Below are positions 33,701 through 41,461 of a DNA stretch of 64,000 bases, piece by piece. This DNA comes from an uncultured Bacteroidales bacterium (lineage in GTDB: Bacteria > Bacteroidota > Bacteroidia > Bacteroidales > F082). The translations under genes and the position numbers were made by a program. Under the pieces are notes generated by a model. It did no database searches. It worked only from the letters and a program-made list of their open reading frames with translations, and was not told where the DNA came from. Position 1 is the stretch's first letter, and the number at the start of each line of letters is the position of its first letter. Where the stretch lies: positions 1 through 64,000 of the forward strand of contig CAMZEK010000008.1 of assembly GCA_947305795.1 (NCBI GenBank), read 5' to 3'.

Positions 33701-36700
33701 TTCATTCCTGTGATGACGAACGACTGTTCGGCTGAGGGGCCATTGCCTTCAATATAGGTGAATCCCGACAAGTTAAGCGGAGTAACGGAAAGTACGGGGG
33801 TTGATGTGGATCCCATGAGTTGAATGTCATCGACTTCCCAACCGGCAGCGCCTTCATCAGTGCAGGTGTACTTGAAGCCGATGTAACAGTTCGTTCCGCT
33901 GAAACCGCCTAGAGCAATGTCGCCCGATTCAACCCAGTTCCAACTGCCTTGCGAAAGGTTGCAAACCAAAGGAACCCAAATGGCATTGGTGGGGTCTTCG
34001 CCGTCATAGTCGTTGGAGAAGAAGACTTCCAAATCGGGACCAGTGTAGTTCTTGGCTGTCCTGAAACTCAAAACGGGGTTGCTGATGTTGTCCAAATTGA
34101 AGGCGGGTGAGATGCACCAGTCTTCGTTGGCGCCGTGGTTGTAGCCGTTGGCGTAAGCATAGTGGTTGCCTTGGTAAGAGGCAACATTCCAGGTCATTTC
34201 GCCTTCCACGTCGACGAAGGTCCAGCCGTTCATTTCGCCTTCCCAGTCTTGGTTGAAGATGGTGGCTACACCGACTTGGATGATATAGGTGGCCTCAGCG
34301 ATGGCGCTGTTGTTGTAGTCTTCTTTCACGGCCATTGCCTTGATGGTGGTGGTCTCGCTGATGGTCAAAGGCGAGCTGTAAATGGGACTGCTCTCGCTCG
34401 GGTCGCTGCCATCAAGAGTGTAATGGATGGTAGCACCTTGGGTGGAGCAACTGATGGCCACGGTTTGGGCCTCAGAGTAGGTGCCGGCGGCGGGACTGAA
34501 GGTGGGTGTGGCTACGGTAGGCGTGGGTGGGTCGCCGCCATCCGATTTCACGAAGAGGTCAAGGTAGAAGTTGTAGCCATTGTTGTTGATATTGTTGGTG
34601 TGGTAGGGACCGAAATTGTGGTTGCTGTTTAAGGCAAAGCATCTTGCCTCGTTGTTCACATTGTTGATGACGAATCCCGTGTAGTTGGGCACCATGGTTC
34701 CATCGCCAGCAGTGTCGAGAGTGATGGCCCATTCGGTGTTGTCGCCGCCCGTGGCGAAGTTGGTGCTGCTTGTGTAACCAATCAACTCACCGAGGGCATT
34801 GGTGAAGGTATAGCCGTTGCTGGTCACGCCAACCGTCCAATAGTAGCTGTTTTCTTCATCAGTAATGCTGGCAGGCAGGATCTCGTTACCATCCGAGGTC
34901 GTCGAGGTGAACAAAACGCCTGTGGGTTTGCCTGATGAGGCATTGCTCATGGCATAGTAACTTGTGGCATTGTCATCGAAGCGGGCGGCAAAAACGATGC
35001 GGTTGCCGGCAGCGAGTGTGCTTACGTCACTGATACGGATGTAGTCGTCGCCTGGAACGGGTTGCCCGATGACGTTGCCGCTGCAAGTGACTTCCACGGA
35101 GGTAGCATCAGTCGAGGCGATCACGATGTTTTCGTTGTTGTAGTTGCCGATGTTGAGGCCAGCTTTCATGCGGACGTAGAGGGTAGTTGTCTCTACATTG
35201 CCGTCAATAGGAGTGAGGTTGATAACGCTTTGGGCGTTGAAACCGCTGCCGCCTGTTGTCGAAATCTCGAAGTGTGAGGTCTCACTGATGACCAAGTCGG
35301 CATTCAGGTGAAGGGCTGAGACGGAGAAGCTCTGTTGCGTTGACGGGCCATTGCCTTCAATATAGCTGAATCCTGTGAGGCTCAATGGACTGGCCGTGAT
35401 GACAGGAGCAGAGGTTTGGTCGAAGAGCAAGATGTCGTCGACTTCCCATCCTGCGGCGCTTCCATCGGTGCAAGTGTATTTGAAGCCGATGTAACAGTTG
35501 CTGCCACTGAAGTCGCTTAGGTCAATGTCGCCAGATTCCGTCCAAGTCCAGCTCCCGGTGGAGAGGTTGCAGGGCAAGGCCGTCCATGTGGCTGTCGTGG
35601 GGTCTTCGCCGTCGTAGTCGTTGGAGAAATAGACTTCCATGTCGTTGCCGTTGTAGTTTTTGGCTGTACTGAAGCTCAAGGTCGGATTGCTAAAGATGTT
35701 GAGGTCGAAGGCAGGGGAGATGCACCAGTCTTCGTTGGCGCCGTGGTTGTAGCCGTTGGCGTAGGCGTAGTGGTTGCCTTGATAGCTGGCAACGGTCCAA
35801 GTCATTTCACCCTCCACGTCGACGAAGGTCCAGCCGTTCATTTCGCCTTCCCAGTCTTGGTTGAAGATGGTGGCTACACCGACTTGGATGATATAGGTGG
35901 CCTCAGCGATGGCACTGTTGTTATAGTCTTCTTTCACAGCCATCGCCTTGAGGGTGGTGGTCTCGCTGATGGTCAAAGGCGTGCTGTAGATAAGGCTGTT
36001 TTCTGTCGGGTCGCTGCCATCAAGAGTGTAATGGATGGTAGCACCTTGGGTGTTGCAACTGATGGTCACGGTTTGGGCCTCAGAGTAAGTGCCGGCGGCG
36101 GGACTGAAGGTGGGTGTGGCTACGGTAGGTGTGGGCGGGTCACCGCCATCCGATTTCACGAAGAGGTCAAGGTAGAAGTTGTAGCCACTGTTGTTGAGGT
36201 TGTTGGTATGGTAGGGGCCAAAGTTGTAGTTACTGTTCAAAGCGAAGCATCTCACAATGTTGTTCACATTGTTGATGACGAATCCCGTGTAGTTGGGCAC
36301 CATGGTTCCATCGCCAGCAGTGTTGAGAGAGATGGCCCATTCAGTGTTGTCGCCGCCTGTAGCAAAGTTGGTGCTGCTCGTGTAGCCAATCAATTCACCG
36401 AGGGCATTGGTGAAGGTATAGCCGTTGCTGGTCACGCCGACGGTCCAATAGTAGCTGTTTTCCTCATCAGTAATGCTGGCAGGCAGGATCTCGTTACCAT
36501 CTGAGGTCGTCGAAGTGAACAAAACGCCTGTGGGTTTGCCTGATGAGGCGTTGCTCATGGCATAGTAGCTTGTGGCATTGTCATCGAAGCGGGCGGCGAA
36601 GACTACTCGGCTCCCTGCCGTGAGTTGGCCGAGGTCGTTGATGCGAACGTAATCGCCCAAAGTAGGCGTGACTGGGGGCAATGGATCACCGCCGGTAACA

Positions 36701-37164
36701 GAGCCGCTCACTGCAACGTGAATGTCGGTGGCATTTGCAGATGAAATGGTCAGTTGCTCGGCGTAGGTGGCAGACTCAAGACCGGATTTCAGCCGTACAT
36801 AGATGGGAAAGTCATAGAAGTGGTTCGCTGCTGAGGCCACAATAGCTGGATTCTCGGGACGGAACAAGTCGCCTCCGAAGGTGGATACCTCGAAATGCTC
36901 TGACGGATAGATGCTGACCTGCCCAACTATATTGTCGGCGTAGAGCAGGAAACTCTGGATTTCCGACGGACCCTCCGACTCATACTCGTAATCCATGCCC
37001 GAGAGGCTGTTCGGGTTCACCGATAGCGTGGGAACGGTTGTCTGTTCGCTACCATTACTATAGGTAACGGCATCTGCCTTGACACGATGGTGTCCAACGT
37101 CCCATGACGTCATTCCCGTCAGCAGCAAAATGGCTGTCAACAATACAGATAAATTTCGTTTCAT
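30790..37164 (-). CDS. Giant secreted repeat protein with T9SS sorting domain
   Basis: The 2124-residue protein starts with a signal peptide (about 1-31) and is built from four module types. A: about 110-residue beta-sandwich (starts LSVNPNSLSGMDY). B: about 175 residues (AGSRVVFAARFDD). C: a CHB_HEX_C-like sandwich with FSPAAGTYSEAQTV. D: a choice-of-anchor-J-like module (WEGEMNGWTFVDVEGEMTW ... GWEVDD). B-C-D-A is repeated three times with a period of about 1.6 kb. A unique region near 1850-2040 and a T9SS type A C-terminal domain (NGDNDHYQMTVYNILGQPMM, ending KGVYLINLQNNKNQVTVKVIAW-like) complete it. It should be exported by the type IX system and anchored on the cell surface. Binding target unknown. 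Confidence 0.9.
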   Translation of the reverse strand: MKRNLSVLLTAILLLTGMTSWDVGHHRVKADAVTYSNGSEQTTVPTLSVNPNSLSGMDYEYESEGPSEIQSFLLYADNIVGQVSIYPSEHFEVSTFGGDLFRPENPAIVASAANHFYDFPIYVRLKSGLESATYAEQLTISSANATDIHVAVSGSVTGGDPLPPVTPTLGDYVRINDLGQLTAGSRVVFAARFDDNATSYYAMSNASSGKPTGVLFTSTTSDGNEILPASITDEENSYYWTVGVTSNGYTFTNALGELIGYTSSTNFATGGDNTEWAISLNTAGDGTMVPNYTGFVINNVNNIVRCFALNSNYNFGPYHTNNLNNSGYNFYLDLFVKSDGGDPPTPTVATPTFSPAAGTYSEAQTVTISCNTQGATIHYTLDGSDPTENSLIYSTPLTISETTTLKAMAVKEDYNNSAIAEATYIIQVGVATIFNQDWEGEMNGWTFVDVEGEMTWTVASYQGNHYAYANGYNHGANEDWCISPAFDLNIFSNPTLSFSTAKNYNGNDMEVYFSNDYDGEDPTTATWTALPCNLSTGSWTWTESGDIDLSDFSGSNCYIGFKYTCTDGSAAGWEVDDILLFDQTSAPVITASPLSLTGFSYIEGNGPSTQQSFSVSALHLNADLVISETSHFEISTTGGSGFNAQSVINLTPIDGNVETTTLYVRMKAGLNIGNYNNENIVIASTDATSVEVTCSGNVIGQPVPGDDYIRISDVSTLAAGNRIVFAARFDDNATSYYAMSNASSGKPTGVLFTSTTSDGNEILPASITDEENSYYWTVGVTSNGYTFTNALGELIGYTSSTNFATGGDNTEWAITLDTAGDGTMVPNYTGFVINNVNNEARCFALNSNHNFGPYHTNNINNNGYNFYLDLFVKSDGGDPPTPTVATPTFSPAAGTYSEAQTVAISCSTQGATIHYTLDGSDPSESSPIYSSPLTISETTTIKAMAVKEDYNNSAIAEATYIIQVGVATIFNQDWEGEMNGWTFVDVEGEMTWNVASYQGNHYAYANGYNHGANEDWCISPAFNLDNISNPVLSFRTAKNYTGPDLEVFFSNDYDGEDPTNAIWVPLVCNLSQGSWNWVESGDIALGGFSGTNCYIGFKYTCTDEGAAGWEVDDIQLMGSTSTPVLSVTPLNLSGFTYIEGNGPSAEQSFVITGMNIEAPVIVGNTSSSFQTSLISGNGFSNEPNITIYPVNGIISQTIYVRMAAGLAVGTYSTTLIIDSELDDIDVTCNGTVTAQPVPGDNYIRISDVSQLNAGNRIVFAARFDESATDYYAMSNAASGKPEGVLFTSATSGSDEILPASILNEEDSFYWTVNITADGYTFTNAAGDMIGYTSSTNFASNGDNTAWSIEIGTSEETAMVPNYTGFIIANANNPVRAFALNGNHNFGPYHTQNIASENYNFFLDIFMQGEGGTCTVAAPTFNPASGTYYEIQEITINCATEGATIYYSLDSEIGPWNEYGEAITVDENMTIWAYALKEGCNDSPVVSADYIIQNDLTIIFWQEWEDDWDPWHGWTEVCQEGDSLWHVASYGGNHYAYANGYNHPATIDWLISPAFDLDSYNDVVLTFVTARNYNGPDIEVYFSNDYDGQDPTTATWEALECELSQGGWNWVASGEISLNGFNGSNCYIGFKYQCTDDEAAGWEVDDIRLASGSTSPTPTLIATPNYLGDFSYVVGHGPSESQSYILSGVNLENEGVINIVSCSWYEISLDDETFTGVLEFPCTELPATIYVRMMEGLEPNTYDGVYIANSYAYENDYANVAVNVSGAVHSDNEPMMNAMMPLYIQGNNGSNNNRVPVAVPVQFANLYPNTTYHYTNQFVVSDDGPETAGAGNVIYVNPEGFYRSTSPSLSTEGSYGVFTTDDEGYALVWLMNETTANARFTPGNHVYLRVRLNDGAYGVNVLYTFTSEDYATVLNFGTENDEYSGSAFYVKSDEAPMSFALMYGDLNEERPVYTTSIETTGVDYGNINQYADFYKEHVAGNDGWFGGILPNVNESGITLIVTSSMDAQTVHEFSSENGQWYPEANTINPTNGLNEPIFIDLTYNDVEEVAEANIKVWSADHEFVIENGDNDHYQMTVYNILGQPMMQQQINAGSTQRVSHSLSKGVYLINLQNNKNQVTVKVIAW
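31860..36650 (-). repeat. Three tandem 1.6-kb supermodules in the giant gene
   Basis: Copy boundaries fall near 36650, 35045, 33440 and 31860. Corresponding landmarks are 1608 bases apart between the first two copies (for example at 34112 and 35720) and 1596 between the second and third. The first two are nearly identical in DNA sequence, the third more divergent. High similarity over 1.6 kb invites copy-number change by recombination. Confidence 0.9.
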
Positions 37165-37280
37165 TGAATTTAGATTTAATTATTTGATACTTATTATTTT
37201 GCTTCTATTTGCGCATATATGAAAGTAGGTGTCAAAATTAGGGAATTGCCCTCTATACGAAAAGGCTCGCCAACAAGAAT

Positions 37281-37303
37281 TTATCAACATCTATTGTTGA
37301 TAA
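37281..37303. repeat. Perfect inverted repeat upstream of SDR gene
   Basis: TTATCAAC (37281-37288) and GTTGATAA (37296-37303) are perfect 8-base arms around a 7-base spacer, 62 bases before the SDR start. No T tract follows. It could be an operator. Confidence 0.45.
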
Positions 37304-37365
37304 CTCATTCGGATGGTGCGGATAGTTTTGCTAATTTTGCCACACGATTCCAATTTGATGTATTT

Positions 37366-38205
37366 ATGAAAGCGAAACGGAAGAAAGTCATCCTCATCAC
37401 TGGTGCGAGTAGCGGCATTGGCTTTGATGCGGCACAGATGCTTGCAAAACAAGGACATAAAGTGTATGCTGCGGCTCGGCGAACCGACCTTATGCAACCT
37501 TTGTGTGAATTGGGCGTTGTGACTCTGAAAATGGATGTCACTGATGAGACTTTAATGGAGGAAGGCGTTCAAACCATCCTTAACGCGGAAGGCCACATCG
37601 ATGTTTTGATTAATAATGCAGGCTATGGCTATTTTGGCGCTATTGAGAATGTCACGATGGATGAGGCACGCAGACAGTTGGAAGTCAACGTGTTCGGCAT
37701 GGCAAGGCTTTGCCAGTTAGTGCTGCCTTCCATGCGGTCACAAGGCTCGGGACGCATTGTCAACACTTCTTCGGTGGTGGGCAAGGCCGTGTTGTATTTC
37801 GGCGGTTGGTACCACGTGAGCAAGTATTCCGTTGAGGCGTTCAGCGACGCGCTTCGCATTGAGATGAATCCTTTCGGCATCGACGTCTCAATGATTGAGC
37901 CAGGCGGTATCAAGACCAATTGGGGCTTTATCGCGGCAGACCATTTGGCAGAAAGTTCAAAAGGCACGCCTTACGAGCCTGATGCCATGCGCGAAGCCGA
38001 TATGATGCGTAAGGTTTATTCGATGAACTTTCTTTCCAAACCTATAGTGGTGGCCAAAGCCATCAGTCGAGCCGTCAACAGTCGTCGACCCAAAGCGCGG
38101 TATCGTGTGGGTCTTGCTTCAAATACCATCGTGTTTTTCCATTGGCTGCTGCCTACCCGCTGGTGGGATGCCTTCATGCGATGGTTCTGGAGGATTAGGA
38201 TTTGA
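37366..38205 (+). CDS. Short-chain dehydrogenase/reductase
   Basis: From ATG 37366 the product is 279 residues; the longer frame from 37219 adds 49 residues without family similarity and is rejected. It has the SDR cofactor motif TGASSGIG (12-19), NNAG (about 85-88), the catalytic Ser in NTSSVVG and the Tyr-x3-Lys pair in YHVSK (about 149-153), so it should be an NAD(P)-dependent oxidoreductase. It resembles the classical SDRs that reduce ketone or hydroxysteroid-type substrates, but the substrate is not readable. A C-terminal hydrophobic Trp-rich stretch (IVFFHWLLPTRWWDAF) is unusual and may be membrane-associated. Promoter-like TAATTTTG lies 27 bases upstream. Confidence 0.92.
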   Translation: MKAKRKKVILITGASSGIGFDAAQMLAKQGHKVYAAARRTDLMQPLCELGVVTLKMDVTDETLMEEGVQTILNAEGHIDVLINNAGYGYFGAIENVTMDEARRQLEVNVFGMARLCQLVLPSMRSQGSGRIVNTSSVVGKAVLYFGGWYHVSKYSVEAFSDALRIEMNPFGIDVSMIEPGGIKTNWGFIAADHLAESSKGTPYEPDAMREADMMRKVYSMNFLSKPIVVAKAISRAVNSRRPKARYRVGLASNTIVFFHWLLPTRWWDAFMRWFWRIRI

Positions 38206-38217
38206 TTTTTTGCTGTT

Positions 38218-38249
38218 TTTGGCATATTTGAAAAAAAGCGTTATTTTTG
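38218..38249 (+). promoter_or_regulatory. Full Bacteroidetes promoter (TTTG-20-TATTTTTG) for lipoprotein/radical SAM pair
   Basis: TTTG at 38218-38221 is the -33 element and TATTTTTG at 38242-38249 the -7, with a 20-base spacer. This is the closest match to consensus in the window and lies 25 bases before ATG 38274. Confidence 0.75.
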
Positions 38250-38273
38250 CACCGTTATATAACCAACTGAATC

Positions 38274-38774
38274 ATGAAAAAAGTAGTACGTACCGTTTGG
38301 ATTGGCACTTTGTCGGGTTTGGCGTTTTTGGCCGCTTGCTGCACCACCAAGGGTGGTATTTCGAAGGCTGAGCGCAAGCAACTTATCAATGAGCGCGACT
38401 CCATCCAAGAGATTCTCAGCAGGCGCGAAGGAGCTGCTATTTATGGCACACCAGAAATCATGCAGCGCTATGGCCTGGAAACTTTGCGTCTCCGCAACAA
38501 ATTGGACTCCATCAACTACAAGTTAGGTGAAGACGTGAACTTGGAGGAAAGTGCGCAACGGTTGAAAGACAAAGAGCTGAAAGTTGAAAAGATGCAGAGA
38601 ATCAGCGAAATGAGGGAAAGACTCGAAATCCTTCAGAACACCATCCGCGAGCGCGAAGGTTCCTGTGTCTATGGCTCGCCCGAAATCATCGAGGAGTACG
38701 GCCGCGAGACTCAGCGTTTGAGGGACCAGGCCAACGAGCTTGAATTGCAGATCCGAGAAATGGAGAATGAGTAA
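38274..38774 (+). CDS. Coiled-coil lipoprotein with two YG(T/S)PE repeats
   Basis: The 166-residue product has a lipoprotein signal ending near FLAACC (Cys22 or 23). The mature part is almost all charged helix, probably coiled coil, interrupted by two copies of one module: EGAAIYGTPEIMQRYGLET (about 52-70) and EGSCVYGSPEIIEEYGRET (about 128-146), each followed by a helix. Each copy has a YG(T/S)PE segment; one preserves a Cys. The gene overlaps the next by eight bases (38767-38774), and the next gene encodes a radical SAM/SPASM enzyme, as in the radical SAM/lipoprotein pairs known in Bacteroidetes. I infer that the repeats could be modification sites. Confidence 0.85.
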   Translation: MKKVVRTVWIGTLSGLAFLAACCTTKGGISKAERKQLINERDSIQEILSRREGAAIYGTPEIMQRYGLETLRLRNKLDSINYKLGEDVNLEESAQRLKDKELKVEKMQRISEMRERLEILQNTIREREGSCVYGSPEIIEEYGRETQRLRDQANELELQIREMENE

Positions 38775-39843
38775 CAAACTTGGCTTTCAGAAGAGAGTGA
38801 TGCTCGAACTCAACCGTGCCGTGCTGCAAGATCGGGTTGAGAAGCACGAGCTTCATCAGCTTTTTTGGGAATGTACCTTGCGATGCAACCTCAACTGTCG
38901 GCATTGCGGCTCCGACTGCCGTATGCTCTCCGAGACCGCCGACATGCCACTCGAGGACTTCTTGAAAGTGCTCGACGAGATTAAGCAACACGAAGACCCG
39001 TCGAAGGTGATGGTCATCACCACGGGCGGTGAGCCGATGATGCGTCGCGACTTGGCACTTTGTGGTGGCGAGATTTCAAAACGAGGTTTCGTGTGGGGCA
39101 TGGTTACCAATGGAATGATGCTCGCTCCAGAGAAGCTTAACAAGTTTGTGGCCAATGGGTTAAAGTCCATTGCAGTCAGCTTCGACGGCTTCGAGGACGA
39201 CCACAACTGGATGCGTGGCAACCCCAACAGCTACAAGAACGTGTTGGTGGCTGTGAAAGCTTTGAAACAGCATCCGAGCCTTACTTGGGATGTCATCACC
39301 TGCGTCAACCAAAGGACTATCTTGTATTTGCCGAAGTTTCGCGACTTCTTGATTTCGTTGGGCATCAAGCGATGGAGGCTCTTCACGGTGTTTCCCTTTG
39401 GACGTGCTGCCAATGAGCCTGATTTCAAGCTTTCCAATAGCCAATTTGTTGAGATGCTGGAATTTATAAAGCAAACACGCTTGGAAGGGAGAATTCGTGC
39501 CGACTATGGCTGCGACGGCTTCCTCGGCAAGTACGAAGGCGAAGTGCGCAACCATTACTATTCGTGTAGCGCGGGCATCAACGTTGCCTCGGTGCTGGCC
39601 GATGGTGCCATTTCGGGCTGCCTCAGTATCCGCAGTGACTACCACCAAGGCAATATCTACAAGGACAGCTTTTGGGATGTGTGGCAGAACAAGTTCGGCG
39701 TTTACCGTGACCGCAACTGGATGAAGACCGACCGTTGTGCCGACTGCAAGATGTGGCGCTATTGTCAAGGCAACGGCTTCCACCTCCGCGATGGCGACGG
39801 AAAGATTCAAGTGTGCCAGTATAATATGATAGTTGAAAGTTAG
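38767..39843 (+). CDS. Radical SAM/SPASM protein paired with lipoprotein
   Basis: From ATG 38767 the protein is 358 residues; the longer frame from 38740 is rejected. The radical SAM cluster motif Cys40-x3-Cys44-x2-Cys47 (CNLNCRHC) lies near the N terminus, with an extra Cys36, followed by GGEPMMRRD (the SAM-binding GGE). The C-terminal SPASM region has CSAGINVAS, ISGCLSI and CADCKMWRYC, for auxiliary Fe-S clusters. SPASM enzymes typically modify a peptide or protein encoded beside them. The eight-base overlap with the upstream lipoprotein points to that product as the substrate. The enzyme belongs with the class of radical SAM proteins found beside lipoproteins in Bacteroidetes. Confidence 0.9.
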   Translation: MSNKLGFQKRVMLELNRAVLQDRVEKHELHQLFWECTLRCNLNCRHCGSDCRMLSETADMPLEDFLKVLDEIKQHEDPSKVMVITTGGEPMMRRDLALCGGEISKRGFVWGMVTNGMMLAPEKLNKFVANGLKSIAVSFDGFEDDHNWMRGNPNSYKNVLVAVKALKQHPSLTWDVITCVNQRTILYLPKFRDFLISLGIKRWRLFTVFPFGRAANEPDFKLSNSQFVEMLEFIKQTRLEGRIRADYGCDGFLGKYEGEVRNHYYSCSAGINVASVLADGAISGCLSIRSDYHQGNIYKDSFWDVWQNKFGVYRDRNWMKTDRCADCKMWRYCQGNGFHLRDGDGKIQVCQYNMIVES

Positions 39844-39865
39844 GTGCTTAAAGCTTAAAGCCAAC

Positions 39866-39915
39866 GAAATCTTGGAATTACAAATCTTGAAATCTTGAAT
39901 TTTTGAATCTTGAAT
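39866..39915. repeat. AAATCTTGAAT-type short repeats before aroK
   Basis: Five imperfect copies of (A/G)AATCTTG(A/G)A(A/T) fill the spacer and run into the TTG start of the shikimate kinase gene. Confidence 0.7.
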
Positions 39916-40428
39916 ACCAAAATTTACATCGTCGGCTACATGGGCGCAGGCAAAACCACCGCCGCGAAGCGCATCGCCAACCGTTTGGGTTGGGAAGTGG
40001 CCGATACTGATGCCTTGTTTGAGGAGAAGTACCGCATTTCCGTCCACGATTTTTTCCATAAATACGACGAGACACTGTTCCGGAAACTGGAATCAGAGGT
40101 GTTGAAAAGTACTGAGAATATGAAACATACGGTCATTTCGACTGGCGGTGGACTGGCTTGCTTTTTGGACAACATGGAATGGATGAACCAGCATGGCCTG
40201 ACGGTTTTCATGCACATCAGCCCCGAGGCCGCTGCCGACCGCATTCTGCACTCGAAGCGCAAGCGCCCTCTGACCGAAAACAAAACTGAAGCGGAGCTGG
40301 CTGAATACATACAACAGCATTATGCTTCACGGCTGCCGTTCTATGAGCAAGCCCAAATCACCGTGAAGTCTGAAGATTTTGATTTGGATAGCCTAATTCA
40401 ATTAATTGAAAATGAAAAAGATAATTAA
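39910..40428 (+). CDS. aroK: Shikimate kinase (TTG start)
   Basis: The 172-residue protein has the Walker A motif GYMGAGKTT (9-17), the shikimate-binding Asp pair DTD near 32-34, the GGG motif ISTGGGL near 76-82 and the lid with RKRPL near 116-120. It phosphorylates shikimate at O3 for aromatic amino acid synthesis. The only start that keeps the N-terminal strand IYIVGYMG is TTG at 39910, because a TGA stop lies two codons upstream and the next ATG is inside the Walker A segment. This start is embedded in a repeat of TCTTGAA. aroE lies about 5 kb away on the other strand. The stop overlaps the DUF3089 gene start by 17 bases. Confidence 0.93.
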   Translation: MNTKIYIVGYMGAGKTTAAKRIANRLGWEVADTDALFEEKYRISVHDFFHKYDETLFRKLESEVLKSTENMKHTVISTGGGLACFLDNMEWMNQHGLTVFMHISPEAAADRILHSKRKRPLTENKTEAELAEYIQQHYASRLPFYEQAQITVKSEDFDLDSLIQLIENEKDN

Positions 40429-41389
40429 CCTATTGATGCTTTCGGCCTTCCTTTCGGCATGCGCTGAAAAGCCATCCACTGAAACAGCCACCTCTATTAA
40501 TTATGCCGACACCACGTATTGGTATGCCTTCGGCGAAAGCGACAAAGCTGCTGACGTGTTTTACGTATATCCCACCGTGTCAACGATTTCATACGCTGAT
40601 AACGGTTCCTCATGGTTTGCCGACATCACCTTACGCGAGGTGAGGGAGGAAGCCAATGGAAACCAACGCTTTAACAAGATTCTGTATGACGACTATAACT
40701 TTTACGCGCCTTATTACCGTCAGATGATTTTCGAGTCTTATTCTCAGAATGACAGCATTTTGCGTGAAAACACCGCTATCGCCGCTAATGATGTGAAAGC
40801 CGCCTTCCAATACTACATGGCGCACGGCAATGGTGGTCGTCCGTTTTTTCTCGTTGGGCATAGCCAAGGCTCACAAATGCTCATCGAACTGCTGAAATCG
40901 GGGATGACGGAGGAGCAAAGGAAGCTAATGGTGGCTGCGTATTGTATTGGCTATCATGTTTCTGCGGATGAATTGGCGCAATACTCCGAGCAGCTTTGTC
41001 CAGCCCAAGACAGCATCGAGACAGGCAAACTCCTCATCTTCAACTCCGTGACCGACACGACCGCCATTGGAATGGTGTCGCGTGGCGATGTCGTTGGTGT
41101 CAATCCGACAACATGGACGATGGCCATGGATACGGTTCCAGCTGAATATCAATTAGGTATGGCCAAATACAACGAAGCCCGAGACTGCGTCCTGATAGTG
41201 CCTTGTCCGACAAAGACTTATCTCTATAAACACAACACTATTTGTCCCGACCTTGACCCAGAAATGGTCTTCATTTCTGCCTATCAGGACATGTTCCCAA
41301 AAGGTAATCTTCATTTCGCTGATTCATGGCTCTTTGCGGGCAACGTGAAGCAAAATATGGCGTGCCGATTGAGGCATTTCAAGAAATAA
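40412..41389 (+). CDS. DUF3089 alpha/beta-hydrolase lipoprotein
   Basis: From ATG 40412 the product is 325 residues with a lipoprotein signal (MKKIINLLMLSAFLSAC, Cys17). The body fits the DUF3089 family of lipid-hydrolase-like proteins: a catalytic-Ser motif GHSQGSQ at about residue 148-154, upstream DVFYVYPTVS, and a C-terminal His within LHFADSWLF. It is predicted to sit in the envelope and hydrolyse an ester, substrate unknown. The gene overlaps the end of aroK by 17 bases, so the two are probably co-transcribed although not functionally linked. Confidence 0.85.
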   Translation: MKKIINLLMLSAFLSACAEKPSTETATSINYADTTYWYAFGESDKAADVFYVYPTVSTISYADNGSSWFADITLREVREEANGNQRFNKILYDDYNFYAPYYRQMIFESYSQNDSILRENTAIAANDVKAAFQYYMAHGNGGRPFFLVGHSQGSQMLIELLKSGMTEEQRKLMVAAYCIGYHVSADELAQYSEQLCPAQDSIETGKLLIFNSVTDTTAIGMVSRGDVVGVNPTTWTMAMDTVPAEYQLGMAKYNEARDCVLIVPCPTKTYLYKHNTICPDLDPEMVFISAYQDMFPKGNLHFADSWLFAGNVKQNMACRLRHFKK

Positions 41390-41461
41390 CTCTTTTTTAT
41401 GGCAAAGATGTTATTTATTGCTTACTTTTGCCACCTAATAAATTATTTAAACAACATTAAA

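Noticed and set aside
30868-36504. Long plus-strand ORFs (for example 32590-33735 and 35743-36504) opposite the giant repeat gene
   Set aside because: They are antisense shadows of the repeat-rich minus-strand gene; they repeat with its period and lack any domain or start signal.
30790-37164. CRISPR-like periodic repeats
   Set aside because: The repeats are long coding modules of about 1.6 kb without spacers of CRISPR size.
37219-37365. N-terminal extension of the SDR protein from 37219
   Set aside because: The added 49 residues lack family character and cross a palindrome and TAnnTTTG boxes, so ATG 37366 is preferred.
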